A stretch of DNA of 64,000 nucleotides from Syncephalastrum monosporum B8922 (taxonomy: Eukaryota > Mucoromycota > Mucoromycetes > Mucorales > Syncephalastraceae): assembly GCA_000697355.1 (NCBI GenBank), contig JNEN01001216.1, positions 62,001 through 126,000 of the forward strand, in the 5' to 3' direction. Position numbers and translations under genes: made by a program. Positions 11,831 through 23,255 of this stretch are shown here, one piece after another. The notes beneath the pieces were generated by a model. The model saw only the letters and a list, made by a program, of their open reading frames with translations. It did not search any database and was not told where the DNA came from. How positions within the stretch are numbered: position 1 is the first letter of the stretch; each line of letters opens with the position of its first letter.

Positions 11831-14800
11831 ATGTCAGATAAAGAGGTATTTCAACGCGGTCGAGATGACGCTCTGAAACTGATCGCGCCATTGTGTCATT
11901 AGGTTGAAGTTGCTGAGCAAGGTATGCATATGCAATGTTCTGGTTCCCTTGGATTCGGCTCTGACTTTATTTATAACAGCTGCACCTGAAATCCAGCCCA
12001 CTTTACAGCGCACCTTGGCTCTCATAAAACCAGATGCCGTAAAGTCGGGTAAACAGCAGTCCATTGTCGATGCTATCAATCTCGCCGGCTTCCATGTCGC
12101 CGACGAACGTTCATTGACCCTTTCGCTCGAAGAAGCGCGTCTTTTCTACCGAGAACACGAAGGAAAACCCTTCTACGCCGACCTGACCCAATGGATGAGC
12201 AGGTAATGTAAGACACACCATTCGCACAGCACGGAGAACTGATTCTGATCGCCCTACGTCCAGTGGTCCAATTCATGCCATGGTGCTCGAAAAAGCGAAC
12301 GCTATTCAGGACTGGCGCGCTTTGATGGGCCCTACTGATCCCGCCAGGGCCCGTGAGACGGAGCCAAACAGGTAAAAAGCAGAAATAAACAAATGATCAT
12401 TCTGAGCTCACCCTTGTGTCTATGTCAGCATTCGCGCGCAGTTTGGCGTGGATGGCATGAGTAACGCCACCCACGGCAGTGATTGTCAAACCAGTGCCGA
12501 GCGTGAAATCAGTCTCTTATTTAACAAGAATGAAACCGCTGCCACCGACTTGCAGCAGAATAAGGACGCTGCCGACCTCCTTGAAGAGCATGACGAAGTC
12601 ACCACCGCCACAAAAAATGTAGATACCCGGGAGGCTAAATCCGATCTTGACCAAGCCCAGGATGCATCCGTCGAGAGAGAACCCATCCAACATGAGGCTC
12701 CTGTCGTCAAAGAAGCTGAGTCCCAGCCCGAGTCCGAGCAGCTTAAGACCGAAGTCAACCCCGAAAACGAGGATGAGAAGCATGGCCACGTCGCGGAGGA
12801 GGACAAACAGGACTCTACCGCGACGGATGAGAAGGCGCGGGAACAAGAGGATAATGAGTCGGTCCCCAAGGATGCCACGCAGACGAATGAGTCCGACAAA
12901 GCGGATGAGCCCCCGCACGCCGAGACAGTACAGACCTCGGCGGAAGAAAAGAAACATCAAATCACAGATGCTCCGCTGGAACATGATGAGGCTACCCCTG
13001 AAATTAAGGGCGATGCTATCGGCGAAGATGAACCAACCGAGGTGAAGGCTGCACCTTCCGAGAGCCAAGCTGTCTCGGAAAGACGCGTCGACGATACGCC
13101 TGAGGTGGAGGAAACCAAACCAGAGGCTGCTTCTGAAGCCAAGGAGGACATATCCGATGAGACTCATCAGGCACCCGTCTTAGAAAAGAAGAACGACGCA
13201 CAGACAGCTGCCGAAGAGAATAAGGTGACAGACGAGTCGGGCGAAACCAAGGACGCTTCTGCCCTTGAAGACGCTGACAAGGACGCCAACGCACACAACC
13301 ACCCTGAGCAGCCCATCAAGGACGAAGAAGCGCAGGATGTCATTGAAGGACAGCCCCAGTCGCAAGAGGCTCCTATTCCTGCTGAGCACAATGATGTTGC
13401 TCTTGAAGCTGTCAAGGCCGAATCGGGTAACATGGAGGCCGACCTGGCAGAAAATAATGATGCACCTATCGAGAAAGAGCCTGAGCACGTAGAACAGTCC
13501 AAGGTTGAAGAACAGTCCAAGGTTGAAGAACAGTCCAAGGTTGAAGAACAGTCCAAGGTTGAAGAACAGTCCAAGGTTGAAGAACAGTCCAATGCTGAAG
13601 AACAGCTCAAGGACGAAGAACAGCCCAAGGCGGAGGAACAGCTTAAGGAGCCCAAGGCTGAAGAAGAACCGAAGATTGAAGAGTCCAATCCTGTAGAGGA
13701 GCCCAACGTCGAAGACGAGTCCAAGGTCGAAGACGAGCCCAAGACCGAGACATCGCCTGTCGCTGAACAGGTCCAAGAGAAAGCTGAGAATAAGACTGCG
13801 GAACCTGTGGTTGAGAAGGAGGAACAAGAGCCAACTACCAAGTCCGAAGATGCTCAAGAAACAAGCGAAGAAGCAATTACCACGCATAATGCGAACGAGT
13901 CTGCTGAATCTGCCGAGTCTGCCGGGTCTGCGGACATTGGAGAAAGCGCTCAAAATGAAATAACTGAGGAGCCCACCGAAGAGAAAGACGCAGCGATAGG
14001 ACAGCCAGCTGAAGCCGCCAAAGTTGAAGAGCCTATCGAGGTCGATGAGCCGGTCAAAGCGGAAGATGAAGTAGAAGACCTTTCCATTTTGGAGGCGAAG
14101 GACCAGGTCGCTCAAGAGAAGGAAGCCAAGGTGGATAAAGATGAGAAAACCGATACAGAGACAGTTGCTACTCGCGCCCCTTCGCAAGATGCCAATACAT
14201 CCGCTGAGGCCAAGGCTGAGAAGCCCAAATCGATTGAGGCAAAGAAGACGAAGCCCACAGCCGCCGCCGCTACGGTCACCAAACCCAGCTCGCCGAGCCG
14301 CTCGCCACCACGCAAGACGGATGCAAAGGCACCTCTACGCAAACCGGCCACCACCACTGCACGCACAGCAGCGACGACAGCAGGTGCAGCCAAGCCGATC
14401 TCCACCACCGCTGCTAAGCGTTCGTCCTTGACGGCAGATAAAACGGCCAAGACGACGACGACGACGACGACAGCTAACCGTGTCCCACGTGTGGCTGGCC
14501 TCGCCAGAAAGCCTGCCGCTACAAAGGAAGAGTCAGCCAAGCCAGCCACAGCAACCACTGCACGTAAAACGTCGACACTGTCTCGTCTGACAGCGCCCAC
14601 AGCTGCAAGCGCACGCAAGCAAGGTGACGCGGGTGCAAGCCCTGCCACCGCCACGACAGCGCCCGCCAGACGCACTGCGGCGGGGACCGTCCGATCCAGC
14701 GCGGGTACAGCGGCTCGTACGACCGCCCCGGCGAAATCTCCTCCCAAGCGCACGAGCCCAAGCAGCACAGTCGAAAAGACGACTACAGCGAGAAAGCCGG

Positions 14801-15587
14801 CTACCGCCGCGCCGCCGACTGCTGCGGGCAAGACGCCCCCTGGCGTGGCTACTACCAAGCGTGTCGTGCGACGCGTGCCTGCCACTGGCGCCGAAACTGC
14901 TACGACTGCCAAGAAGGTCAGTTAAAAGAAAAAGTAACCAAAAACAATATCTGTCATTTGACTCACATGTTGCGCAACGGGTAGACGCCCACCACGGCTA
15001 CAACGGCTAAAAAGTCTAATGTGGGTACCGCCACAGCAGCAGGCAAGACCGCATCTCGCACAGCTACAACGACAGCTACGAAGCGAGCGAGTTTGAGTCC
15101 CAAGTCGTCTTCGCCCAAGTCATCCTCTCCCAAGGCCTCTACATCTCCCAAAGCCGCTGCCTCCGTCAAGGAGACTGGAGAAGAAGCAAAGGCAAAGGAG
15201 CAAGGCGATGAGGGGCAGAAGGAGGAGGCGACGCCACCCACGGTCCACGTCGAACAAGATTCGAAGGAAGAAGAAGCACCAAGCAAGAGCAGCAGCACGA
15301 GCAGCGGTATCCGCATTGCAGTAGAGTCCGGCGACACTGAGGCTGCTGATGATGAAGTGGCCGCTGCTGTGGCCCAGCCTGACGTGACCAAGGACCAAAA
15401 GAACCTGTCGAGTAGCCTTTCATCCACATCGTCACGGCCCCTCACGCCTGAAGTGGCCCAGCTGCGCAACAAGTTTGAGCAGGGCCGACAGGAAGAGTCC
15501 AACGCCGTGTCGTCCAACACTATGGATGCCCGTGCCCGATCGCCCTCCAACCGTGTCAAGGATATGATTAACAAATTTGCAGGATAA
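11831..15587 (+). CDS. Nucleoside diphosphate kinase (NME5-like) domain fused to a long low-complexity tail
   Basis: Predicted protein of about 1,149 aa. Exons: 11831-11858, 11980-12202, 12264-12371, 12429-14916 and 14985-15587. The first exon and its weak donor (gtcgag) are the least certain part. Residues about 15-150 form an NDK domain: [22 protein letters not shown], and the catalytic histidine in NATHGSD followed by [10 protein letters not shown]. The last block resembles group II NDKs of the NME5 type rather than the housekeeping enzyme. NDKs transfer the gamma-phosphate between nucleotides through a phosphohistidine. The rest is a tail: first very acidic (E, D, K, Q), with six 18-bp repeats around 13492-13599, then rich in A, T, K, P and S with SPSRSPPRK and TTTTTT. 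The C-terminus ([11 protein letters not shown]) looks helical. Whether the kinase is active is unknown. Confidence 0.85.
13492..13599 (+). repeat. In-frame 18-bp tandem repeats (EQSKVE)
   Basis: Five identical copies of gaacagtccaaggttgaa, 18 bp each, from 13492 to 13581, followed by a sixth degenerate copy with AATGCT. Each encodes Glu-Gln-Ser-Lys-Val-Glu in the acidic tail of the NDK fusion protein. More diverged copies continue downstream, suggesting recent slippage on an older repeat array. Confidence 0.95.
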
Positions 15588-15976
15588 TTTGGAATATTGA
15601 TAACATTACCTTCTCAACCCCCGAGCCCAACCCTATAATAAATACCACTATATCTAATAAAACCATCAATGCAGAAGGGTTAACTGTGTATCCCAAACAG
15701 CGAAAAATTTCAAGTGGATGACACCGTGGAAGGATTCTCAAAGGTGCAGTGATAAGGTTGGCTGGGTGATGCCACTGCTTTCTTTTTTCTCGTTTCCGTT
15801 GCGCCATCGTATACGAAAAGCCAGTGCATACAAGAGAAGAAGCGAGTATCATTGGCTCGTGTAACAAGCTCAGAGACTCCAGAAATAATAGAATACACCC
15901 AGTTTATTACACGCAGTGCGGCCAGCGTCACCTTCATCCTCTACATATTAGGCTGTACACGAGATCGCTTTCTTTT
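15588..15976. other. Convergent intergenic region (NDK fusion / MDE1)
   Basis: 389 bp between the 3' ends of two converging genes. It holds AT-rich candidate 3' processing sequence (cctataataaata near 15630, taataaaacc near 15655). No gene is seen. Confidence 0.5.
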
Positions 15977-16838
15977 CTACTGATAATCAGGCTCGTTCGG
16001 CGGCTTCATGGCAGGGTCAATACCGATGGACTTCATTTTAACCGCGATCTCGAAAAGGTAGTCATAGCACTCGGACATGATCTTGGCCTTCTCCCAGTTT
16101 TCTACATCATGCATTAGCACGGGGCTTATCATCAACTCTATCTCTGACTTACCTCCCCACACATAGACACCATGACGGCGCACCAGCACAGCGTTGGTGT
16201 CGGGATACTCCTCCATAGCCTAATATACTTTCTTAGTCATAAAAAAAAACGCTTTTCTAGCATACCTTGGCCATACGCTCCGTCAGATCTTCCTCTTCGG
16301 GCGTGTTCTCGACAATAGGCACGACGAGCTTATCAAAGTAGCGGAGGTTGGTCTTGCTTGAGCCACGGCGGATGCCTTTGATCATCTCTTGGTAGGCAAT
16401 CTCAAAGGTTTTGCCAGGATACAGAAGGGTTGCCATGACAGCGTGCTGCGAGTGGGTGTGGATGCAGGCACCGGCGTCTCGCATGGTATAAGCGTTGTAG
16501 AAGAGAGGCGTGCAAGCCGAGGGCTTCAGGACAGGGGGCTGACGCAGCAAAGTCCGATCGGCAAGCGTCATGACGAACAAGTGGTGAGGTTCCATACGCT
16601 CCTTTTGCACGCCTGAGGGTGCAATGTAGACATGGTCACTTTTTTATCGAAAGGAGGTGTGAGGCGGCGATAAGGTCGACACGAAAGCGACAACAAAAAC
16701 TTACTCCTTGCGAATGCTGATGCCACCGCCGGTACCGGTGACCCAGCCAAGGTGATAGAATTGACGGCACAATTCAGGAATGAGGTTAGCCGGGTGGTGA
16801 GGATCGTCCGATCGACACAATGCGTCCTTGTCGGTCAT
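15977..16838 (-). CDS. MDE1: Methylthioribulose-1-phosphate dehydratase
   Basis: Predicted 232-aa cytosolic enzyme of the methionine salvage pathway (yeast Mde1, human APIP), a class II aldolase-fold zinc enzyme that dehydrates 5-methylthioribulose-1-phosphate. Minus-strand exons: 16838-16705, 16638-16266, 16219-16153 and 16101-15977; all junctions close in frame to 699 nt. Family marks: [20 protein letters not shown] near the N-terminus, [14 protein letters not shown], the zinc-ligand motif [10 protein letters not shown], the catalytic-region [15 protein letters not shown] and [17 protein letters not shown]. Length agrees with fungal homologues. It is divergent from TAF3 with only 141 bp between the start codons. 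Confidence 0.96.
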
Positions 16839-16979
16839 AATGCAGGCGAAAAAAAAGAGGGCAGTGAACGAGTGACTCGGACTTTGTCGTGGATTTGAAG
16901 ATTATACAGTACAACATTTTTCACTCTTTCCTTCTTTTCCAACTTCGCTGCGCGTAAAGACGACAAAGAAACACAACGT
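16839..16979. promoter_or_regulatory. Short bidirectional promoter (MDE1/TAF3)
   Basis: Only 141 bp separate the ATGs of two divergent genes, so both core promoters and 5' leaders must share this stretch. It contains a T- and C-rich tract (tttttcactctttccttcttttcc) on the TAF3 side. No clear TATA box was seen. Confidence 0.6.
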
Positions 16980-18999
16980 ATGCCAGACCAATACGTCTTT
17001 GAGCTGTTGCGCACCATGGCGCTTCAGATTCTGCAGTCAGCTGGATTCGACTCTGCGCATACCGATCCAACCCACGTCCTCACCGACATAATGGGGAAAT
17101 ACATTGAGATGCTCGCCGCGACTGCATCCGCCTACGCTCAGCTCGCGGGCCGCGCCCACCCCAACCCTTTCGACGTCATGGACTCCTTGCACGAGGTCGA
17201 TATTGACCTGGATACCCTGCGCGAGTGGCTCGACGACGAAGGCAAGGCACTGACGCCGGCATGGACCGCCCAGTCCGATCCAGGCCGGACGATTGAAGGT
17301 AAGCACACTGAGGATCCCCGTCTGTGCTGTACTGTACTATAGAGAAGAGTACTCATTAGCAGTAGGCTTTGTGGGTAACGGGCGACCGCGATACGACGAT
17401 GCGCTTGTTTTTGAATACAGAGAGATGGAAGACAATGAGGTCGATGAGGAGGGATTGGAGGCAGCAGACGAGGAAGGGGAAGCCGACGAGGAAGAAGCGG
17501 CCGAGAGTGCAGACACAGAAGAGACGGAGCACCCGCTCTCTCCTCCTGACCAGATACCCGACACGCTTTACCAAGAAAAGCAGCAGGAGGAGAAGAATCT
17601 CCCGTCGCACATCCCGCCTTATATGCCTCCCTTCCCTTCAGACACCAAGGAAGAGGACCAGCCAGCGCCGCAGCTGCCCCACTTGCAACACCAGCAGCAA
17701 CAACACCCGCTTCACCCTGCCCTTGCGCACAACTCGGATGCGCCTGCGCCCATCATCGTGCGCAACCGGAGGAAGCCGGTCGATAACCCGTTCACGCACG
17801 TCGTCTCTTACGAAGAATCCATGATGGCCACCGAAAAGACGACGCCCGCCCTTACGCTTCCTTCTTCGTCGGTCGAAGACGCCCAAGACAGACGGCGGCC
17901 AGAGGAGGATCGGCCGAACCGGAATCTGCCCATGAAACGCGCCCTCGAGTCCCTGCAGACCGAACCTGAACAGGCGAAAAAGGCGCGTCTCGGCCTCTCG
18001 GGCAACCATACCATGTTTCGACAGTTTACACAGGACGAGGCCGCTCCGGGCAATACCATGTTTACCAGCAGCCCGGGCATCCTTGGCGAGCTTCTGAGAC
18101 GCGTTGCCCCGCCTGCCATGGTCTCCAAGCTGTCCTCACCTAACCTCCTCGTCGATGTGGCTGCGACGCAGCAATACAACGCGCCCAACGGCACGCCTAC
18201 CCATGCGGTGAGTGCAGCCGACAAACAGACCTCTTCCATGCTTGCCTCGCTCGCCGGAGGACAATACAACAAGAAACCAGACGAGCCTGCGGCTGCCAGC
18301 TCGGCCCAACCGACCTCCACCCTCCCCTCATCCAGTGAACCCAATACCACCCAGAGCAAACAGCCCTCGGCCCCCATCTCGCTCGCGTCCCTCTCTGCGG
18401 GCGCTGCATCCTCCTCGTCCTCTTCATCCAAGAAAAAGAAGTTACCCAAGCTGGTGCTTAATCTGTCCAATGGGGAAGCGGCCGCCGGCGGCCCGGCTTC
18501 GTCGTCGTCGGCAGACAACACACCGGTATCCACCCCGTCTTCAGCCGCACCCAAGATCCGATTCAAGATCAAGCCGCCAGAACCGGCAGCGGCCCAGCCT
18601 GAAGCCCAATCCGAACCTGCTCCTATTTCTTCATCTTCGTCTACGGCGTATTCTTCTGCTGCGCCGCAGCCCACTTCTTCTGCTGTGAGTACCCCCACGG
18701 CTGCATCCTCTTTACCCGCCTTCACATCCACCACCGCGACGATGGCACCTGCTATGCCTGCTGGTACCACAACGACGACGGCGGCCCATACGATGCTGAC
18801 GCCAGCTGCGCTGCCTGTCGAGGCCAACTCCACCGAGATCATCCGGTGTATCTGTGACCACCCGACGGTAGACTATGGCGCGTTCATGATTGCATGCGAT
18901 CAGTGTGGGGTGTGGTTCCACGGCAACTGCGTCGGAATAGCCGAGAGCGACCAGGTAGAAGAATGGTACTGCTCCAGCTGTCGGCCCGCTTCATCATGA
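16980..18999 (+). CDS. TAF3: TFIID subunit TAF3-like: histone fold plus PHD finger
   Basis: Predicted protein of about 630-660 aa. Residues about 5-80 are a Bromo_TP-type histone fold (LLRTMALQILQSAGFDSA, YIEMLAATASAYAQLAGR, FDVMDSL) as in TAF3, which pairs with TAF10 in TFIID. A long disordered middle follows, acidic first, then rich in S, A and P with a poly-Ser and KKKKLPK stretch. The C-terminus is a PHD finger: CICD...CDQCGVWFHGNC...WYCSSC, the C4HC3 pattern with the aromatic W expected of H3K4me3 readers. One intron starts at 17299 (gtaagc) in phase 1. Its acceptor is ambiguous: AGs ending at 17344, 17359, 17362, 17365 or 17422 all keep the frame. Yeast Taf3 lacks the PHD finger; animal TAF3 has it. 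Confidence 0.88.
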
Positions 19000-19800
19000 C
19001 CCAATGAAATCATCCCAAAAAAAAAAAAAATATAATCAAAATACATAAAGTCCCGCCGCGCGCGCGCGGGACTCCATCTGCACCTTTTTCTTTCTTGTTT
19101 CCCTTTCTTTGTGAAGGTGGATAAGACAAGTTTTGGGTTGAATGATGATAGACTCATCCTTGTTCTGAGCGAGGGCCTCTCATCGGGCGCCTCTGCTAAG
19201 CTGACATCGATGTTTGGCCAGGGATTCGTCCCACTCTATATCTGACTCACCCAGCTTTTTTTATTTTACTTTTTTTTAATTTTTCTGCTGTATTGGGAAC
19301 AAGACAATATAAAAAATCACAGGGTGATTGCGTCACTTTGCGTGGTACATATGACAGGGCATACGTGGATCATGATTCTGCGTTCGATCACCACGCTGTC
19401 CACCGGAAAACTAAGTGAGGAGGACCAGCAGAGAGGCGTAGATGATATCGAATGCTAGTGTGTGACAGAGAGGGTCGTGTTTTTCGCTGGATAGACATAG
19501 AAAATGAAGAGTACGTCATAGCGTTCCAAATAGCACCAAGGAGTAATACAAGGATCTCATTTTCAAGACACGGGAAAAAAGCCTACAGGTACACCGTAGC
19601 ACTCGAGGATTGAACAGCGATAGCGAGCATAGGAGGACGTACGGGTCATAGTGATGAGAGAAGGGACGAAGGGAAGGGCCAATGGTCGGGCGTTTGATAA
19701 ACGCAATATATTTTTTATTCACGCACTTCATGCCAATGAGCTCGTCTGAGTTGTTCTTTTCACTTTTCACCCTCATATTACGCACAGCACCACACACGTC
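19000..19800. other. Intergenic DNA with a (CG)6 palindrome
   Basis: About 800 bp between TAF3 and the UBX gene. It holds a poly-A run at 19018-19030, the hairpin-forming palindrome at 19050-19072, and T-rich tracts near 19256-19285. No coding region is supported. Confidence 0.5.
19050..19072. repeat. Inverted repeat with alternating CG core
   Basis: GTCCCG at 19050-19055 is complementary to CGGGAC at 19067-19072, enclosing a run of alternating C and G (19057-19068). It is a strong hairpin and a possible Z-DNA former just past the TAF3 stop codon. Confidence 0.75.
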
Positions 19801-20474
19801 ATGGACGAAGCGATCACCCAATTCTGTGCTGTCACGAATGCATCCACTGAAGTCGCTCAGAACTATCTCCAGGTCAGCCCGCCGCATCCCTGCCTCCCAC
19901 ATGCGTCCATGCACCGTGCTTCTTGTGTATGCTGATATTGTTACCATTCTTTGTTGCCATTATTACCATGTCCACTGCAGGTAGCAGATGGTAATGTCGA
20001 GACGGCAGTCACCCTGTTTCTGGAAAGCGGAGGCGAGATCGTCGAGGAAAGCTCTACGCGGCCAACGCGTGCTTCGAATTCACCCTCCGGACGATCCGAC
20101 GATCCGATTTCAGTAGACGAAGAGTACGCTCGTCAGCTCCAGCAAGAACAGAACCAACCCGACCCCGTACGCGCTCCGATCGCAGCAAGGCACGACATTC
20201 TAACGGGTGGTGGCTCACTCTATGACCAGCCTTCGGTCTGGGGCGGTCCATGTACGTCTTCGTCTCTCTCTTATTTTCATATCGATACTCATATGCACCC
20301 GATATCCTTTTGCTCTCTCTCCTTTCCACCCCGCCCTTCTATTTGTCTATCTCTCTAGCTGCCTTTCCTCCTTCAAGACACTCCATCTTCAACCAGGGCG
20401 ACTCGTCCAGCGGCAGCCCCGGCCCGGACTTCATGAGTAATCTGAGAAGTAAGTGTAAAGAAGAGAGAGCCAGG

Positions 20475-20505
<31 letters not shown>

Positions 20506-21842
20506 AAAAAAAAGGAAAAAGGTCATTGAATGCGTTGCAGACTTTCCACCCACCAATGGAGAATCGGAAAGCTCGGTGAGCGCCAAGGCCCGGCGGTTGG
20601 CCGACCTGTTCCGTCCGCCCTTTGACATCATGTACAAGGGCGCTTTCGAAGAGGTAACACAAAAAGAGCTGGACAGATCTGACCTCGCTCGGGTGGCTGA
20701 TCCCCTTCCCATTTACATTATCACTTTGAAGGCACGCGCGGCCGCACGGGAGGGAAAGAAATGGCTCCTCATCAATGTCCAGGACCAATCCGAGTTCGCC
20801 TGCCAGGTTCTCAACCGTGATCTGTGGAGCGACAGCATCGTCAAAGAAATCCTCAAGGAGTCCTTCATCTTTTTGCAGGTACGCGAATCATGCCATGGTG
20901 GAGTAATACTTTGCATTAACGCGTTCTGTCCTATTTTTGTCAGTACTCATGTGACAGCAGCGAGGGCAAGCGTTACCTGACCCTGTATCCCATTCAGAAA
21001 TATCCCCATGTGGCCATCATCGATCCACGTACAGGTAAAACCGATCCTTTTTTTTTTTTTTAATTTTGTGCTCTGGCGCCCTTCTAAACACAATTCAAAC
21101 GAAAAATAGGTGAACGCGTCAAAGTGTGGGAAAAGGACATCAAACCGACCGAGTTCATGATGGATGGTGAGTTTAGAGAACTACAAGACCAAACACACGC
21201 ATGCATGGATGATTTACACACGCGATCAAAAAACGCCCTTGATTGTAGTGACGGAGTTTCTCGATACGCGCTCTTCCGAGGAGGCCGCGCCTGCAACGCC
21301 CAAGAAACCCAAGGTTGCGGAAGTATCGGATATGAGCGAGGAAGACCAAATCCGGGCCGCCATCGAGGCCTCCTTACATGGCAAGGCCCGCGACTCACCC
21401 AAACACGGCGAAGAACACGAAGAACAGGCTGAGGAAGAAGAGCCACAAGAGGAAGACGAGCCACAAGACGATACGCTGAGCACGTTGCAGCCGGTGAAAC
21501 GCGACGAGCCGACTGATCTCGCCAACTCGACGCGTGTGCAGCTTCGGATGGCCGACGGAACGCGGATCATTCGGCGATTCCTCAAAACGGACCCGGTGCG
21601 GTATCTTTTCGAATTTGTTAAGGCCGAGGTCCCTGAGACCCAAGATCGATCTTTCGAGGTATGCACGCATGTGGCGTTTTTCTTTACTTTATTGTTTCTT
21701 TGCTATTCCATTTCTTCAACTCACCCGACCTTTTCTCTCGCTTTAGCTGGTCTTCAACCGAAAGCAGTTGATCGAGTGTTTGGACCAGTCCATCCAGGAC
21801 GCTGGACTGGTGAACGCCGCCGTAAACTTTGTGTTTCCATAA
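19801..21842 (+). CDS. UBA-UAS-UBX domain protein (Ubx5/UBXN7 type)
   Basis: Predicted adaptor that links ubiquitylated proteins to the Cdc48/p97 segregase. Exons: 19801-19872, 19981-20251, 20359-20448, 20541-20653, 20732-20878, 20944-21034, 21110-21166, 21249-21658 and 21747-21842. Residues 1-50 form a UBA-like domain (DEAITQFCAVTNAS...GNVETAVTLFL). The UAS thioredoxin-like domain follows (LADLFRPPFDIMY, KKWLLINVQD, FACQVLNRDLW, YPHVAIIDPRTGE). A UIM-like helix (EEDQIRAAIEASL) precedes an acidic stretch, and the UBX domain ends the protein (TRVQLRMADGTRIIRRF ... NAAVNFVFP). Domain order matches Ubx5 and UBXN7. Intron 20654-20731 is 78 nt with no stop, so its retention would insert 26 residues. 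Confidence 0.93.
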
Positions 21843-23120
21843 TCATCCCAAAAAAAAGAGGAATACAAAGCATGCATCTCCCCCCCTCCTCCCTTTTTTT
21901 TTTTGTTTTGATTGCGCATGATATCTCCCGCACTTGTCTCACCTGACGTTGTTGCATGGTCATGGTGTGTGCGTATCTGGGTCTATAAAAAGAGGTTGCT
22001 TCCCCTTCCATGGACGCGTCATCCTCTTTTCTTTGTTTCCTTCTCTGCTTCTCGCCCTCCTCCAAGCAACCCCACCCATTCCCGTCCTTCCTTGTGTGTA
22101 TGTAGTGCTATCGATGAGTCGTCGCTACTCTGTACTCATCTTATGATAGCCCTTTTTCCGCGCTCGCCTGGCTCTCTCCCTTCCTCCTGCCTCCGCCCTT
22201 GCCTTTGTCGTCGGCTTGTCGGCTTGCCTGCCTGCCTGCCTGTCTCTCTGCTTGTCTCTCCGGGCCTGCGCGGTTGAGGGAAGTGTCGTCCTTCCAGGGC
22301 GGAATTTCCGACTCTGCCTCCTCCACCCGGGGGCGGGGTCGGGTCCGGTGCGCCTTCCGCCCGGCGCCCACGTCTGCCACCCCTTCTGGGGTGTGCAAGT
22401 AAGTGTCATACGCGTCTTTTTGTAAATGTGTCATACTCATATGCGTCACATGTAGGCTTTCTAATCTATCCTCTCTGGCCGGTTTCGCGTCCGTTTCGGT
22501 GTGTCTTGTGCCTCACTGCTCCCGTTCTCCTTTGTGGTAGCCTAAATCAATAACGGTTTTGCGTGCTTGTGGTCAATAAATTTTTGAAGGCAATATGAAG
22601 AGCGCGTCAAATGGTGGCAATCAATGTCAGTATATATCTGACGTGGCTGTTCTTTCCTGTTTTCTTTACGAGTACGTTTAGAGCGTTAAGCGCATTTTTT
22701 ACTTGAGTCGCTTGATTGGAAGCACACCCACACAGTCACACACCCAAACACATACTTGTTTCATGTAATAGCCGTCTCCCTTTCTGCATTGTATGAGGCA
22801 GCTGTGGCTTGACCCTCTTACTGTTTTTCGCCGACTGATTCTCTCCTTTCACAGGTATGTGTATGTGTCTGTAATGTGTGTTTACATTTAGATGTTTTCG
22901 ATTAAGAAAGGAGGTCGAACAAACTGAATACGTACGGAATTCCGATAGCATGTATAAGAGTAAACTGAGTGGGGATGGTGCCAGAAACGTGGGGTTATGT
23001 AGCTGACATGGAAGGTGTCAGAGCAATTGTCTCTTTGTGGATCAACTCTGGCCACTTTTCAAATTCCTCCTCCATACCCCTTACGTACCCACACTGGCCC
23101 CACATATACACGCACCACTA

Positions 23121-23158
23121 TCACACATACACACACACACACAAAACACACACACACG
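23121..23158 (+). repeat. CA-type microsatellite
   Basis: Imperfect cacaca run interrupted by ta and aaa, upstream of the zinc-cluster gene. Confidence 0.9.
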
Positions 23159-23224
23159 CCATACAGGGTCCCCTAGTGTGTATCTGTCAAGATGCAGAAC
23201 GTTCTGCATTTTGCATACATGGTT

Positions 23225-23228
<4 letters not shown>

Positions 23229-23254
<26 letters not shown>
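23229..23254 (+). repeat. (TC)13 microsatellite
   Basis: Thirteen uninterrupted TC units in the upstream region of the zinc-cluster regulator. Confidence 0.9.

Positions 23255-23255
<1 letters not shown>

Noticed and set aside
13180..14187. 335-codon open frame on the minus strand
   Set aside because: It is antisense to the repetitive NDK tail; the low-complexity codons lack stops in several frames, and the protein is a repeat-driven string of L, F and R.
14112..14912. 266-codon minus-strand frame rich in A and V
   Set aside because: Complement of the Ala/Thr-rich NDK tail; no splice or motif support.
15977..18999. Functional link between methionine salvage (MDE1) and TFIID (TAF3) because they share a promoter
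   Set aside because: Divergent housekeeping pairs are common in compact fungal regions; nothing in the sequence shows a shared pathway.
22125..22449. Overlapping R/G/A-rich frames on the minus strand opposite the CT-rich region
   Set aside because: They arise from the base bias of the CTGCC repeats and have no conserved feature.
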